From the NCBI GenBank assembly GCA_034658975.1, contig JAYEGJ010000044.1, positions 1-13,351 on the forward strand: 13,351 nt of DNA, read 5' to 3'. The position numbers were made by a program, and so were the translations under genes. The notes under the pieces were generated by a model. It did not search any database, was not told where the DNA came from, and saw only the letters and a program-made list of their open reading frames with translations. Shown piece after piece: positions 1-6,202 of this stretch. This DNA is from SZUA-217 sp034658975. Its GTDB lineage: Bacteria; Actinomycetota; Acidimicrobiia; Spongiisociales; ZC4RG35. The first letter of the stretch is position 1. Each line of letters begins with the position of its first letter.

Positions 1-204
1 TTCAGGCGTGATTGGCGCGTCTGGGATGACTCGGCGGTGGTTGGCCAGGCCCACGACTCGTCGTCCATGTTCGCCATAGAGAACCTCGAGGTCAACAGCG
101 CGACAGGTCCAAGCCTGGTGAAGACGCCCCAACCTGATGACCCTTGCGGCCACCTGATCCTGGTGAACTCTCCCCCAGACGGAGGTGTCAATCAGAAAAG
201 CCAC
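1..204 (-). CDS. vapC: VapC-type PIN-domain ribonuclease toxin, 3' end cut by window
   Basis: This is the toxin of a type II toxin-antitoxin pair, expected to cleave RNA with a Mg2+-dependent PIN domain. The frame opens with GTG at 204 and runs open to base 1, giving 68 residues without a stop. It begins VAFLIDTSVWGRV, the classic PIN start whose Asp6 is the first metal ligand. A second family motif, VDLEVLYG, supplies the conserved acidic residue of the middle of the domain. Full VapC proteins are about 130 residues, so roughly half is missing to the left, including the later acidic residues. The start lies inside the end of vapB (17-bp overlap in another frame), which implies translational coupling. 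The frame contains no stop or visible lesion, so I take it as intact up to the edge. Confidence 0.88.
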   Translation of the reverse strand, partial: MAFLIDTSVWGRVHQDQVAARVIRLGRLHQAWTCRAVDLEVLYGEHGRRVVGLANHRRVIPDAPITPE

Positions 205-418
205 CGGGCGGCGGTTCCACTCGTCGGGCTTCCTCGAGAAGCTCGAGTCGATTCGGTTCTGAGTTTTCAGCCAGCTCCTCGACGTGCAACTTGATTGTTT
301 CGACGATCACAAGCCTTCTCAATGCTTCTTCCACAGTTCCCTTGATGGTTTCGGCGTCGGCCAGCTCTCTGGCCTGAGCAAGCAGATCATCATCGATATC
401 TATCAGACGCTTGGTCAC
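188..418 (-). CDS. vapB: VapB-family antitoxin
   Basis: The 76-residue antitoxin partner of the adjacent VapC should neutralise the toxin by direct binding and repress its own promoter. The N-terminal part (TKRLIDIDDDLL, then a helix ending EEALRRLV, about residues 2-36) matches the short ribbon-helix-helix-like family of actinobacterial VapB antitoxins. The acidic, proline-containing tail (about 50-76) is the usual toxin-wrapping segment. The start is GTG at 418 and no Shine-Dalgarno sequence precedes it. A TATACT box ends 6 nt before the GTG, so the transcript may begin at the start codon itself (leaderless). It overlaps vapC by 17 bp, consistent with a two-gene operon. The family call is firm; the cognate pairing is inferred from the overlap. 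Confidence 0.88.
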   Translation of the reverse strand: MTKRLIDIDDDLLAQARELADAETIKGTVEEALRRLVIVETIKLHVEELAENSEPNRLELLEEARRVEPPPGGFSD

Positions 419-424
419 GATGGA

Positions 425-456
425 AGTATATACGCGCGGTGGCAGATCGTATATAC
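425..456 (-). promoter_or_regulatory. vapBC promoter with two GTATATAC operator repeats
   Basis: Two identical self-complementary 8-mers GTATATAC lie at 426-433 and 449-456, 23 bp apart start to start, about two helical turns. The vapB-proximal copy overlaps a good -10 box read on the minus strand (TATACT, 425-430) that stands 6 nt from the GTG start. The distal copy falls about where the -35 region should be. Paired palindromes over a toxin-antitoxin promoter are the normal layout for autorepression by a VapBC complex. The repeat itself is directly visible; binding by VapB is inferred. Confidence 0.6.
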
Positions 457-466
457 GTTCACAGAA

Positions 467-490
467 TGGTGGGGAACGACCTCACCCCAC
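467..490 (-). terminator. Possible hairpin at the 3' end of the FAD oxidoreductase gene
   Basis: An inverted repeat GGTGGGG (467-473) and CCCCACC (484-490) can form a 7-bp GC-rich stem with a 10-nt loop that holds most of the stop codon of the minus-strand gene ending at 482. No T-run follows in the direction of transcription, so a standard intrinsic terminator is not shown. It may instead mark the transcript end upstream of the vapBC promoter. Confidence 0.3.
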
Positions 491-1870
491 CGCGGCACGC
501 GTCGCGTAGTAGCCACACATGCCGTGGACACCGGCCCCGGGTGGGGTGGCCGAGGAGCAGAGGAAGACACCACCGCCGAGGATGTAGGGGCGTTTGGCGC
601 CCATTTGCATAATCTTCTTCAACCCGAACCCACCGCCACCGATGTCGCCACCGATGTAGTTGGGGTTGTATGTCTCGAACTGGGGGGAGCTTCGTGTGGT
701 TCTCCCGATGATCAGGTCCCTGAAGCCGGGGGCGAAGCGTTCGATCTGGGCCTCGATGGCCTCGGTCATGTCCACGTCGGACCCGTTGGGAACATGGCAG
801 TAGCCCCAGGCGGTGTGCTTTCCCACGGGGGCTCGTGTCTCGTCGAACAGGGACTGCTGGGACAGGAGCACGAACGGCTTGTCGGGATGGCGTCCTTTTG
901 ACATCTCCCGCTCCGCCGCCTCGACTTCTTCGTAGGTGCCTCCCACATGAACGGTGGCTGCCTGGCTGCTCAGCGGGTCGGTCCACGGGATCGGACCGCC
1001 GAGAGCCCAGTCGACCTTGAAGATCCCGGGGCCTGGCTTCCATCTGGAGAGCTTGCGGACATTGGACGGGCTGATCCGGTCCCTCCCGATCTTGAAGGCG
1101 GCCGGAGGCATGACATCCAAGAGGGCGACGTCGCCTGGTAGCTCCTGCACCGACTCCACCCAACGACCGGTCTCGATCCGTCCGCCCAAACTCGTGAATT
1201 GGGCTGCAAGCGCTTCAGAAATCGATCGAGATCCGCCCCGGGCCATCGGCCAACCCTCGGCGTGACCGATCGCTCCCAACATCACTCCAACCGCGGCGGT
1301 GGCCGGGGCGTGAAACGGGGCGATCGAATGTGCCGCCAGCCCGGCGATCAATGCCCTTGCCTCGTCCGTCTCGAACCTCTTGGCCAGCAACGAGGCGGGC
1401 AGCCCACCAATGGCAGCGATTCGGGCGTAGGCCGCCTTGTGCTTCGGGTTGATCGTCACGGGCGAGAGGACGTCTTCGACCAACTCGTCAATCCGCTCTG
1501 CGAGCGGCGCCATCAACCCGACGTACTTCGACTCGTCCTCGCCAAGCTGAGCGGCGGTCTCCTCCACCGACCTGAACAGCGCCGCAACCCGGCCATCGTC
1601 CAGAGGGTGGGTGAAGGGGATCGGTGATTGGATCCAATCAACTTCGAGCCCGATCTCTTTGAAGAACGGGGAGGCGATCCCCGAGGGGTGGATGGCCGAG
1701 CAGACGTCGTGAAGGAATCCGGGGAGTGTTAGCTCCTCGGTCCTCGTCCCGCCGCCTATCTCGTCGGCACCCTCGACCAGGAGGACGCTCCGGCCCGAGC
1801 GGGCCAGTTCCACGGCCGCGGCCAGCCCGTTGGGGCCGGCGCCGACTACTGCCGCGTCGAATTCGCTCAT
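482..1870 (-). CDS. FAD-dependent oxidoreductase, phytoene-dehydrogenase-like (COG1233)
   Basis: This 462-residue flavoprotein belongs to the amine-oxidase/phytoene-desaturase-like superfamily. It opens with a Rossmann dinucleotide-binding motif, VVGAGPNGL (GxGxxG at 10-15), and the acidic residue E33 at the end of the second strand that normally holds the FAD ribose. The GGGTRT segment (38-43) is the family's second FAD contact. The C-terminus contains the Gly-rich flavin-contact stretch (GGGVF, then PPGAGVHGM). Length is typical for COG1233 members. The family includes carotenoid desaturases and saturases as well as PYROXD2-like proteins of unknown substrate; no carotenoid genes lie nearby, so I do not assign a substrate. 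I chose ATG at 1870 because family members start a few residues before the Rossmann strand; ATG at 1879 (adding MGG) is equally open. No convincing Shine-Dalgarno precedes either. It is divergent from the gene at 1973. Confidence 0.85.
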   Translation of the reverse strand: MSEFDAAVVGAGPNGLAAAVELARSGRSVLLVEGADEIGGGTRTEELTLPGFLHDVCSAIHPSGIASPFFKEIGLEVDWIQSPIPFTHPLDDGRVAALFRSVEETAAQLGEDESKYVGLMAPLAERIDELVEDVLSPVTINPKHKAAYARIAAIGGLPASLLAKRFETDEARALIAGLAAHSIAPFHAPATAAVGVMLGAIGHAEGWPMARGGSRSISEALAAQFTSLGGRIETGRWVESVQELPGDVALLDVMPPAAFKIGRDRISPSNVRKLSRWKPGPGIFKVDWALGGPIPWTDPLSSQAATVHVGGTYEEVEAAEREMSKGRHPDKPFVLLSQQSLFDETRAPVGKHTAWGYCHVPNGSDVDMTEAIEAQIERFAPGFRDLIIGRTTRSSPQFETYNPNYIGGDIGGGGFGLKKIMQMGAKRPYILGGGVFLCSSATPPGAGVHGMCGYYATRAAVG

Positions 1871-1893
1871 TCCCCCCATTGTGGCCGATGCGG

Positions 1894-1925
1894 CGTTACG
1901 GAAGGGTGAACCAACTCCCGTAACG
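1894..1925. promoter_or_regulatory. 8-bp inverted repeat in the divergent promoter region
   Basis: CGTTACGG (1894-1901) and CCGTAACG (1918-1925) are perfect inverted copies separated by 16 nt, in the 102-nt gap between the divergent starts at 1870 and 1973. The 24-bp start-to-start spacing suits a dimeric repressor or activator site that could control both genes. There is no regulator gene in the window to pair it with. A cruciform or transcript hairpin is the alternative. Confidence 0.4.
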
Positions 1926-1972
1926 GTTGCGTGACGTCTGGCCTGTAGATCTTGGGGTGCGAAAGGAGTGTT

Positions 1973-2659
1973 ATGACCGATCCAAGAGATGCAGAGAACT
2001 GGGCGAAGCCGGTTGATGAGTTCCACGTTGGCGAAGTGGCCGAAGGGGCAGTGACCGGGAACGTCGAGGGTCGCAAGCCGATGGGCCCACTTCAGGGGTT
2101 TGGCCGCTTGTGGCAGAAGACATACGAAGTGGACATCCCCGGGCCGACTCCGGAGAAGGTGATTGCAACCTGGAAAGAGAACTTCGGGGAGTTCTGGTAC
2201 CCGACGAACAAGTTCTACGCACCGGCCGGCGGCATAGCCCCAGGAGAGGTCGCCATTATCGGTGGCGGTGTAGGCCCGGCAAAGATCTCCACTGGGGTCC
2301 GTGTCATATATGCCGACGACCGTTCATGGTCCTATATGACGCCGGAAGGGCACCCATGGGCAGCCATCATCACCTTCAGCGCCTACGACGGTGAGGACGG
2401 TGTGACCACCGCTCGCATTCATCTGTTGGTCAGGGCCAACGACCCGCTCTACGAGGCCAGTTTCAAGCTCTACACCAGCAGGCTCGAGGACAAGATCTGG
2501 AAGCACACCCTCGGGTCGGTTGCGACGCACTTCGGCGCCGAACCCGACGTGCGGATGGATGCCGCCCTGATCGACAAGCGACGCCAGTGGAGTCAGATGG
2601 GGAACATCTGGAAGAACTCAGCCATCAGGACGCTTTTGCGCCGGGATCGGGTGGGTTAG
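1973..2659 (+). CDS. Uncharacterised 228-residue protein, possibly DUF1990-like
   Basis: I do not assign a function. The protein is soluble, with no signal peptide or membrane segment. The central region has alternating strands with repeated glycines (VAIIGGGVGPAKIS, then RVIYADDRSWSY, MTPEGHPWAAIITFSAY), followed by IHLLVRANDPLYE. The order Gly-pair, RVIYxDD, GHP and an aromatic strand recalls the DUF1990/SRPBCC-like beta-sheet proteins of actinobacteria, but this is resemblance from memory, not a search. The C-terminal 60 residues are helical and rich in Lys, Arg and Trp. I chose ATG at 1973 over the upstream in-frame GTG/TTG-type extension because AAAGGAG (1962-1968) sits 4 nt before it. 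It is divergent from the FAD oxidoreductase across a possible operator and convergent, 11 bp apart, with the crotonase gene. Coding status is firm because both neighbours abut it and the RBS is good. Confidence 0.8.
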   Translation: MTDPRDAENWAKPVDEFHVGEVAEGAVTGNVEGRKPMGPLQGFGRLWQKTYEVDIPGPTPEKVIATWKENFGEFWYPTNKFYAPAGGIAPGEVAIIGGGVGPAKISTGVRVIYADDRSWSYMTPEGHPWAAIITFSAYDGEDGVTTARIHLLVRANDPLYEASFKLYTSRLEDKIWKHTLGSVATHFGAEPDVRMDAALIDKRRQWSQMGNIWKNSAIRTLLRRDRVG

Positions 2660-2670
2660 AGCCCTGGGCA

Positions 2671-3480
2671 TTAGGTCCCGGTGTAGTTGGCGTCTCTCTT
2701 CTCCACGAAGGCGGCCATCGCCTCCATCAGGTCGTTGGAGAGCAGGAACGACGAGTTCCACTGGGCGACGTAGTCGAGTGCCTCTTCGACTGTGCGTCCC
2801 TCGGCGGCGGCAAGCACTCTCTTGATCCCTTGGATGACCAGAGGAGAGTTGGCGGCGATCGAGTGGGCTAGCGCGCTGACGGCGTCTTCCAGAGAGGCGT
2901 AGTCGTCGTAGACGTCGTTGACCAGGCCCTTTGCCTTGGCCCATGCGGCTTCGTAGTCGCCTCCGGTGAATGCCATCTCCGCAGTGACACCGGGCCCCAC
3001 GATGGCGGGAAGTCGTTGCAGGGATCCAACGTCGGCGACGAGGCCCACCTTGGTTTCGCGTACCGAGAAGACGGCGTCAGCGGCGGCGAGACGGATGTCA
3101 CACGCCGTGATCAGGTCGACTCCGGCACCGAGGCAGTAGCCGTGGATGGCCGCGATCACGGGCTTGGGAGAGTCGGCGAAGCAACTGATTGTCTGTTGCA
3201 GCTCGAGGATCTTCTCGTATAGCTGCATGTTGGCTGCCGCCTGGGAGTCGCCGGACGGCTGTAGCCCCATCAACATGTTGATGTCGATACCCACACTGAA
3301 AGCCGGACCCCTGGCCGCCAGCACGATGACCCGCACAGAGCTGTCGGCATCGAGGGCGGCCATGGCAGCGGGGATGTCGGCCCACATGTCCTCCGACATT
3401 GCGTTGCGTTTCTCAGGCCGATTGAGCCAGAGGGTGGCGACATGGCCGTCCTGGGTGACTTCGATGTGCTCGTATCCCAT
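2671..3480 (-). CDS. Crotonase-fold enzyme with the dienoyl-CoA isomerase (ECH1) triad
   Basis: This 269-residue protein is an enoyl-CoA hydratase/isomerase family member. The start (YEHIEVTQDGHVATLWLNRPEKRNAM) is the usual crotonase opening. AFSVGIDIN (60-68) forms the first half of the CoA oxyanion hole, and IHGYCLGAGVDL (112-123) the second. The best clue to its reaction is the pattern D122, E142 and D150 in GVDL, RETK and VADVGSLQRLP. Spacings of 20 and 8 residues equal those of the D176/E196/D204 triad of rat delta3,5-delta2,4-dienoyl-CoA isomerase, and the surrounding words agree. It therefore probably moves double bonds in unsaturated fatty acyl-CoA during beta-oxidation. It lacks the usual hydratase glutamate pair in its place. 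ATG at 3480 has no Shine-Dalgarno, but a TAACCT box ends 6 nt before it. The gene follows the ABC exporter by 30 bp. Confidence 0.88.
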   Translation of the reverse strand: MGYEHIEVTQDGHVATLWLNRPEKRNAMSEDMWADIPAAMAALDADSSVRVIVLAARGPAFSVGIDINMLMGLQPSGDSQAAANMQLYEKILELQQTISCFADSPKPVIAAIHGYCLGAGVDLITACDIRLAAADAVFSVRETKVGLVADVGSLQRLPAIVGPGVTAEMAFTGGDYEAAWAKAKGLVNDVYDDYASLEDAVSALAHSIAANSPLVIQGIKRVLAAAEGRTVEEALDYVAQWNSSFLLSNDLMEAMAAFVEKRDANYTGT

Positions 3481-3486
3481 GGGTTG

Positions 3487-3514
3487 AGGTTAAGCCGGTC
3501 GGGCACACGCTCAA
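3487..3514 (-). promoter_or_regulatory. Putative leaderless promoter of the crotonase gene
   Basis: Read on the minus strand, TTGAGC (3509-3514) and TAACCT (3487-3492) are spaced by 16 nt, and the ATG of the crotonase follows 6 nt after TAACCT. Transcription would then begin at or next to the start codon. This fits the absence of any Shine-Dalgarno. The -35 box overlaps the stop codon of the upstream permease gene. Both boxes are imperfect, so the call is tentative. Confidence 0.4.
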
Positions 3515-4722
3515 TCTCTTGCGGACCGCCAAGCCTCCCGGAAGCCGACCTTTCCCCCATACCGGAGGACTCCGCCGGCGTAGATGCGGCCCCCCACGAA
3601 AACGAGGCCGACCACCGAGGCGATAGCCAGAATCACCGAGGCCCCGTATTGCCACAGAGGGATGGCGTTGAGCGATGCTCGCACCGGCACCACAAACGGA
3701 GCGGAGATGGGAATGAAGGTGCCGATGGTGGCCGCTATCCCATCTGGATCGTTCAGCGTGGCCATGGCCAGGAAGAACCCGACCACAGCCGACATGGTCA
3801 TGGGTAGAGCGATGCTCTGGGCGTCTTCCGGGCGGTTGACGAGCGAGCCCGCTGCCCCGAACATCACCGCGAAGATCAAGAAACCTAGGACGAACCACAA
3901 GACCAGATTGAAGATCGTGGCGCCGCTGATGGAGGGGATATCGAATGTTCCGCTCACCTGAAGAGCCACGACGGCCACGATCACGGTGCCGGCGAACTGT
4001 CCCACACCGAGAGTTCCAATGCCGAGGATCTTCCCGGAGAGAAGCTGCCAAGGCCGGATGCTCGACAGCAGGACCTCAACCACACGGTTCGATTTCTCCT
4101 CTGTGACACCTGTCAGGATCCAGGTTCCGTACAGCAGGATTGCCGCGTACAGAAGGAGGAGTCCGGCGTAGGCAGCGATGCCGCCCGTCTCATCGCGGGC
4201 GTCCTCCCCGCTGAGTGTTGTGGTCTCCAGGGGATCCGACGTCATGACTTCGATCACGTCAGCGGCGGCCTGACCCTCTTCAGCAACGATTTGCTCGAGT
4301 TCGACCGTGGCGGCGCCGCGCTGCAGAAGATTCAGGAGGGGGAATCCGGTGAAGCCGGCAGGACGCTCGACCATCACCTCCCGCCCGTCGATGAGGATCG
4401 CATCGATAATGCCCTCGGCGAGGTCTGCCTTCGCGACGGTCGCTTCTTCATACACGGTTGTTTCGATCGATACAGACGGCGGCTCATCGGGCTCGTCGTT
4501 GGCGTTTGCCAACTGCTCGGCTGCGGTCACGATCGGCTCGTTTCCCATACCGATGAGGCCGACCGGGTAGACGTCGGTGTCGTCTCCGAGAAACCGTGGA
4601 ACGACAACGAGGGCCACGACGATTGCCAGGATCAAGGCCGAGGTGATCAGGTAGGCCTTTGAGCGCCCCCTCACGCGCAGCTCACGCAGTGCTACTTGCC
4701 AAACGGCGCCGATACCGCTCAT
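3511..4722 (-). CDS. ABC-2 type exporter permease, NatB-like
   Basis: The 403-residue membrane subunit of an ABC exporter. A first membrane helix (about 24-42) is followed by an extracytoplasmic domain of about 135 residues and then a block of five to six helices, the NatB/COG1668 plan. The cytoplasmic coupling segment after the second helix, EEKSNRVVEVLLSSIRPWQL, with GKILGIG after it, is the family hallmark: it contacts the ATPase. NatB-type pumps are known for Na+ efflux in Bacillus, but many homologues export drugs or unknown compounds, so the substrate is open. The start ATG (4722) overlaps the stop of the ATPase gene by 4 bp (ATGA), so the two are translated together. The C-terminus (last 25 residues) is a basic cytoplasmic tail. 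Confidence in the class is high and in the substrate nil. Confidence 0.9.
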   Translation of the reverse strand: MSGIGAVWQVALRELRVRGRSKAYLITSALILAIVVALVVVPRFLGDDTDVYPVGLIGMGNEPIVTAAEQLANANDEPDEPPSVSIETTVYEEATVAKADLAEGIIDAILIDGREVMVERPAGFTGFPLLNLLQRGAATVELEQIVAEEGQAAADVIEVMTSDPLETTTLSGEDARDETGGIAAYAGLLLLYAAILLYGTWILTGVTEEKSNRVVEVLLSSIRPWQLLSGKILGIGTLGVGQFAGTVIVAVVALQVSGTFDIPSISGATIFNLVLWFVLGFLIFAVMFGAAGSLVNRPEDAQSIALPMTMSAVVGFFLAMATLNDPDGIAATIGTFIPISAPFVVPVRASLNAIPLWQYGASVILAIASVVGLVFVGGRIYAGGVLRYGGKVGFREAWRSARD

Positions 4723-5606
4723 TGCACGGCCTCCCTGAACAGGTCGGAAAGGGATGGCGTGGTGTAGGAGAAGTGACGGAGTCGGCCGGCTTCCTCCGCC
4801 CGGGCGATGAAGCCCCGCACGTCAGTCTCGGCGTCGATGATCACCGTGTGTCGAAGCCCGTCGAAGTCGGTGCTGCGGATCCCTTCGAGCGTGGCGATCA
4901 GACCATTGGCATCGCCTTCGACCTCCAATTCGAGATGACGGATCGGGGCGGCGTCCTTGAGTTGCCTGACCGTCCCCTCCACGACCACGGTTCCCTCGTT
5001 GATGATGGCGACCTCTTCACAGAGGTCTTCGACCAGGTCGAGTTGGTGGGAGCTGAAGATCACAGCCTTGCCCACCTCGGCCTGCTCGCGAAGAACGTCC
5101 GACATGGTATCGACTGCGATGGGGTCGAGTCCGGCGAAGGGCTCATCGAGGACGAGAAGGTCCGGATCGTGGATCAGGGCGGCGGCCAACTGGACACGTT
5201 GCTGATTCCCGTGGGAGAGGGACTCCACCGTGTCGGTGCGCCGGTCGGTGAGGTCGAAGACTTCGAGCCACCGATCGGCGGCGGCTCCCGCATCACGCGG
5301 GGACATCCCATGAAGACGGCCCATGTAGGTGAGTTGGTCGTGGATCTTCATCCTCGGGTAGAGGCCACGCTCCTCGGGCATGTATCCGAAGGTGAGGAGG
5401 TCGGAGTGCTCTATCGGGTGGCCGTCCCAGGTAACGGTCCCGGAGTCTGGGCGGATGAGTCCGAAGACCGATCGCATCGCCGTGGTCTTGCCGGCTCCGT
5501 TGGGGCCAAGGAAGCCGAGCATGCCGCCCCGGTCGACGGCGAGGTTGCAGCCGTTGAGGGCTGTGACGTCGCCAAAACTCTTGTGGAGGTCGCGGATGGA
5601 GAGCAC
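4719..5606 (-). CDS. ABC-2 type exporter ATP-binding protein, NatA-like
   Basis: The 295-residue ATPase drives the permease encoded immediately after it. It shows Walker A GPNGAGKTT (34-42), a Q-loop region near YMPEERGLYP (75-84), signature LSHGNQQRVQLA (130-141), Walker B LLVLDEPFAGLDP (150-162) and an H-loop in FSSHQLDL. The signature SHGNQ instead of SGGQ, and the PEERGLYP segment, are typical of the NatA/COG4152 subgroup. The C-terminal 80 residues are the accessory alpha/beta domain common in ABC-2 ATPases. The start is GTG at 5606, without a Shine-Dalgarno. A TAACCT box (5615-5620) lies 8 nt upstream, the same hexamer found before the crotonase start, so a leaderless transcript is plausible. 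It is probably the first gene of a three-gene minus-strand unit. Confidence 0.92.
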   Translation of the reverse strand: MLSIRDLHKSFGDVTALNGCNLAVDRGGMLGFLGPNGAGKTTAMRSVFGLIRPDSGTVTWDGHPIEHSDLLTFGYMPEERGLYPRMKIHDQLTYMGRLHGMSPRDAGAAADRWLEVFDLTDRRTDTVESLSHGNQQRVQLAAALIHDPDLLVLDEPFAGLDPIAVDTMSDVLREQAEVGKAVIFSSHQLDLVEDLCEEVAIINEGTVVVEGTVRQLKDAAPIRHLELEVEGDANGLIATLEGIRSTDFDGLRHTVIIDAETDVRGFIARAEEAGRLRHFSYTTPSLSDLFREAVQ

Positions 5607-5724
5607 GGAGGGGAAGGTTAGGTCCGTTCCGAGGCGGGTCGGTCGGCCGATGACATGAGATTCAAGTGAGGGCTATTTCGCCCCGATATTCCCTGAGCAC
5701 GTTCAACTTTCAAAGGAGGATGAG
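5607..5724. promoter_or_regulatory. Divergent intergenic region with TAACCT box and strong RBS
   Basis: This 118-bp gap separates the exporter operon from the SipW cassette. On the minus strand TAACCT (5615-5620) is a candidate -10 box for the ATPase gene; no clear -35 is seen. On the plus strand AAAGGAGG (5712-5719) is a near-perfect Shine-Dalgarno ending 5 nt before the GTG at 5725, predicting strong translation of the first cassette gene. A GGGC/GCCC stem (5670-5683, 6-nt loop) lies in the middle. A GATATT box (5685-5690) is the best plus-strand -10 candidate but is weak. Confidence 0.4.
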
Positions 5725-6123
5725 GTGCGAAAGAAACTAACTGCGGTCATTCTGGCCGTGCTCGTATTCAGCCTGATCGCCGCCTCGGCGGCCAGCCTCG
5801 GCGGGATCAATACTGCTGATTTGGGTGCCGACTCGACGATTGTCGCCTCGTGTGACACCGCCGATGGTGTCGATGTTGACTACACCTTTAGTTACGACAC
5901 GACACTCGATCCCGGCTACTTTGCCGTGTCTGCTGTTGTCGTATCCAGTGTCGATGCAACCTGTGATGGATACAACATCTACGTGGAGATTGGATCCGCG
6001 GCGGCGAATCTTGATTCAGGATCAACCACTGTTCTCACCGGTGGGACCACAAGCGTGCCCATGACGCTGGGCACCGCCGACGCAAAAGCGGTCGAGGACA
6101 TTGCAATCGTGATCAGCGGCTAG
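5725..6123 (+). CDS. Small exported beta-rich protein, probable substrate of the linked SipW-type peptidase
   Basis: This 132-residue protein is exported. It has a Lys-rich N-terminus (MRKK), a hydrophobic core (about 6-18) and an Ala-Ser-Ala junction, AASAASLGGIN (19-29), repeated exactly in the next gene product. The mature part (about 100 residues) is acidic, rich in Ser, Thr, Val and Asp, with short alternating strands and just two cysteines (C43, C80) that could form one disulfide; the only charged-basic residue near the end is K121. It looks like a small beta-sandwich subunit. GTG at 5725 was chosen because AAAGGAGG lies 5 nt upstream. It is first in a plus-strand set that ends with a SipW-like signal peptidase, which suggests specific processing. 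A fibre or matrix subunit (TasA/CalY-like role) is inferred; there is no clear sequence match to those proteins. Confidence 0.8.
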   Translation: MRKKLTAVILAVLVFSLIAASAASLGGINTADLGADSTIVASCDTADGVDVDYTFSYDTTLDPGYFAVSAVVVSSVDATCDGYNIYVEIGSAAANLDSGSTTVLTGGTTSVPMTLGTADAKAVEDIAIVISG

Positions 6124-6153
6124 TCCGCCTATTCACCAACTGATGGTCGGATG

Positions 6154-6180
6154 AGGGCGGGTCGCCAGTCGACTCGCCTT
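6154..6180 (+). ncRNA. Intercistronic hairpin, possible attenuator or mRNA stabiliser
   Basis: Between the two exported-protein genes, GGCGGGT (6156-6162) pairs with ACTCGCC (6172-6178) with one G-U pair and a 9-nt loop; A-U and G-U pairs extend it to 6154-6180. No T-run follows. Such hairpins behind a first gene often give partial termination or protect the upstream message, raising the first product above the second. Only the pairing is seen; the effect is inferred. Confidence 0.35.
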
Positions 6181-6202
6181 CACCGCAATACAGGACTTAG
6201 AG

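Noticed and set aside
284..901. Plus-strand open frame across vapB and the oxidoreductase end
   Set aside because: Crosses the vapBC promoter and two genes whose families are clear on the minus strand.
1871..2026. Longer oxidoreductase start at 2026
   Set aside because: Would run over the divergent gene's start and RBS and adds residues before the Rossmann strand that family members lack.
4659..5621. 320-residue plus-strand open frame opposite the ABC ATPase
   Set aside because: It mirrors the ATPase codons, has no recognisable domain, and the opposite strand has all ABC motifs.
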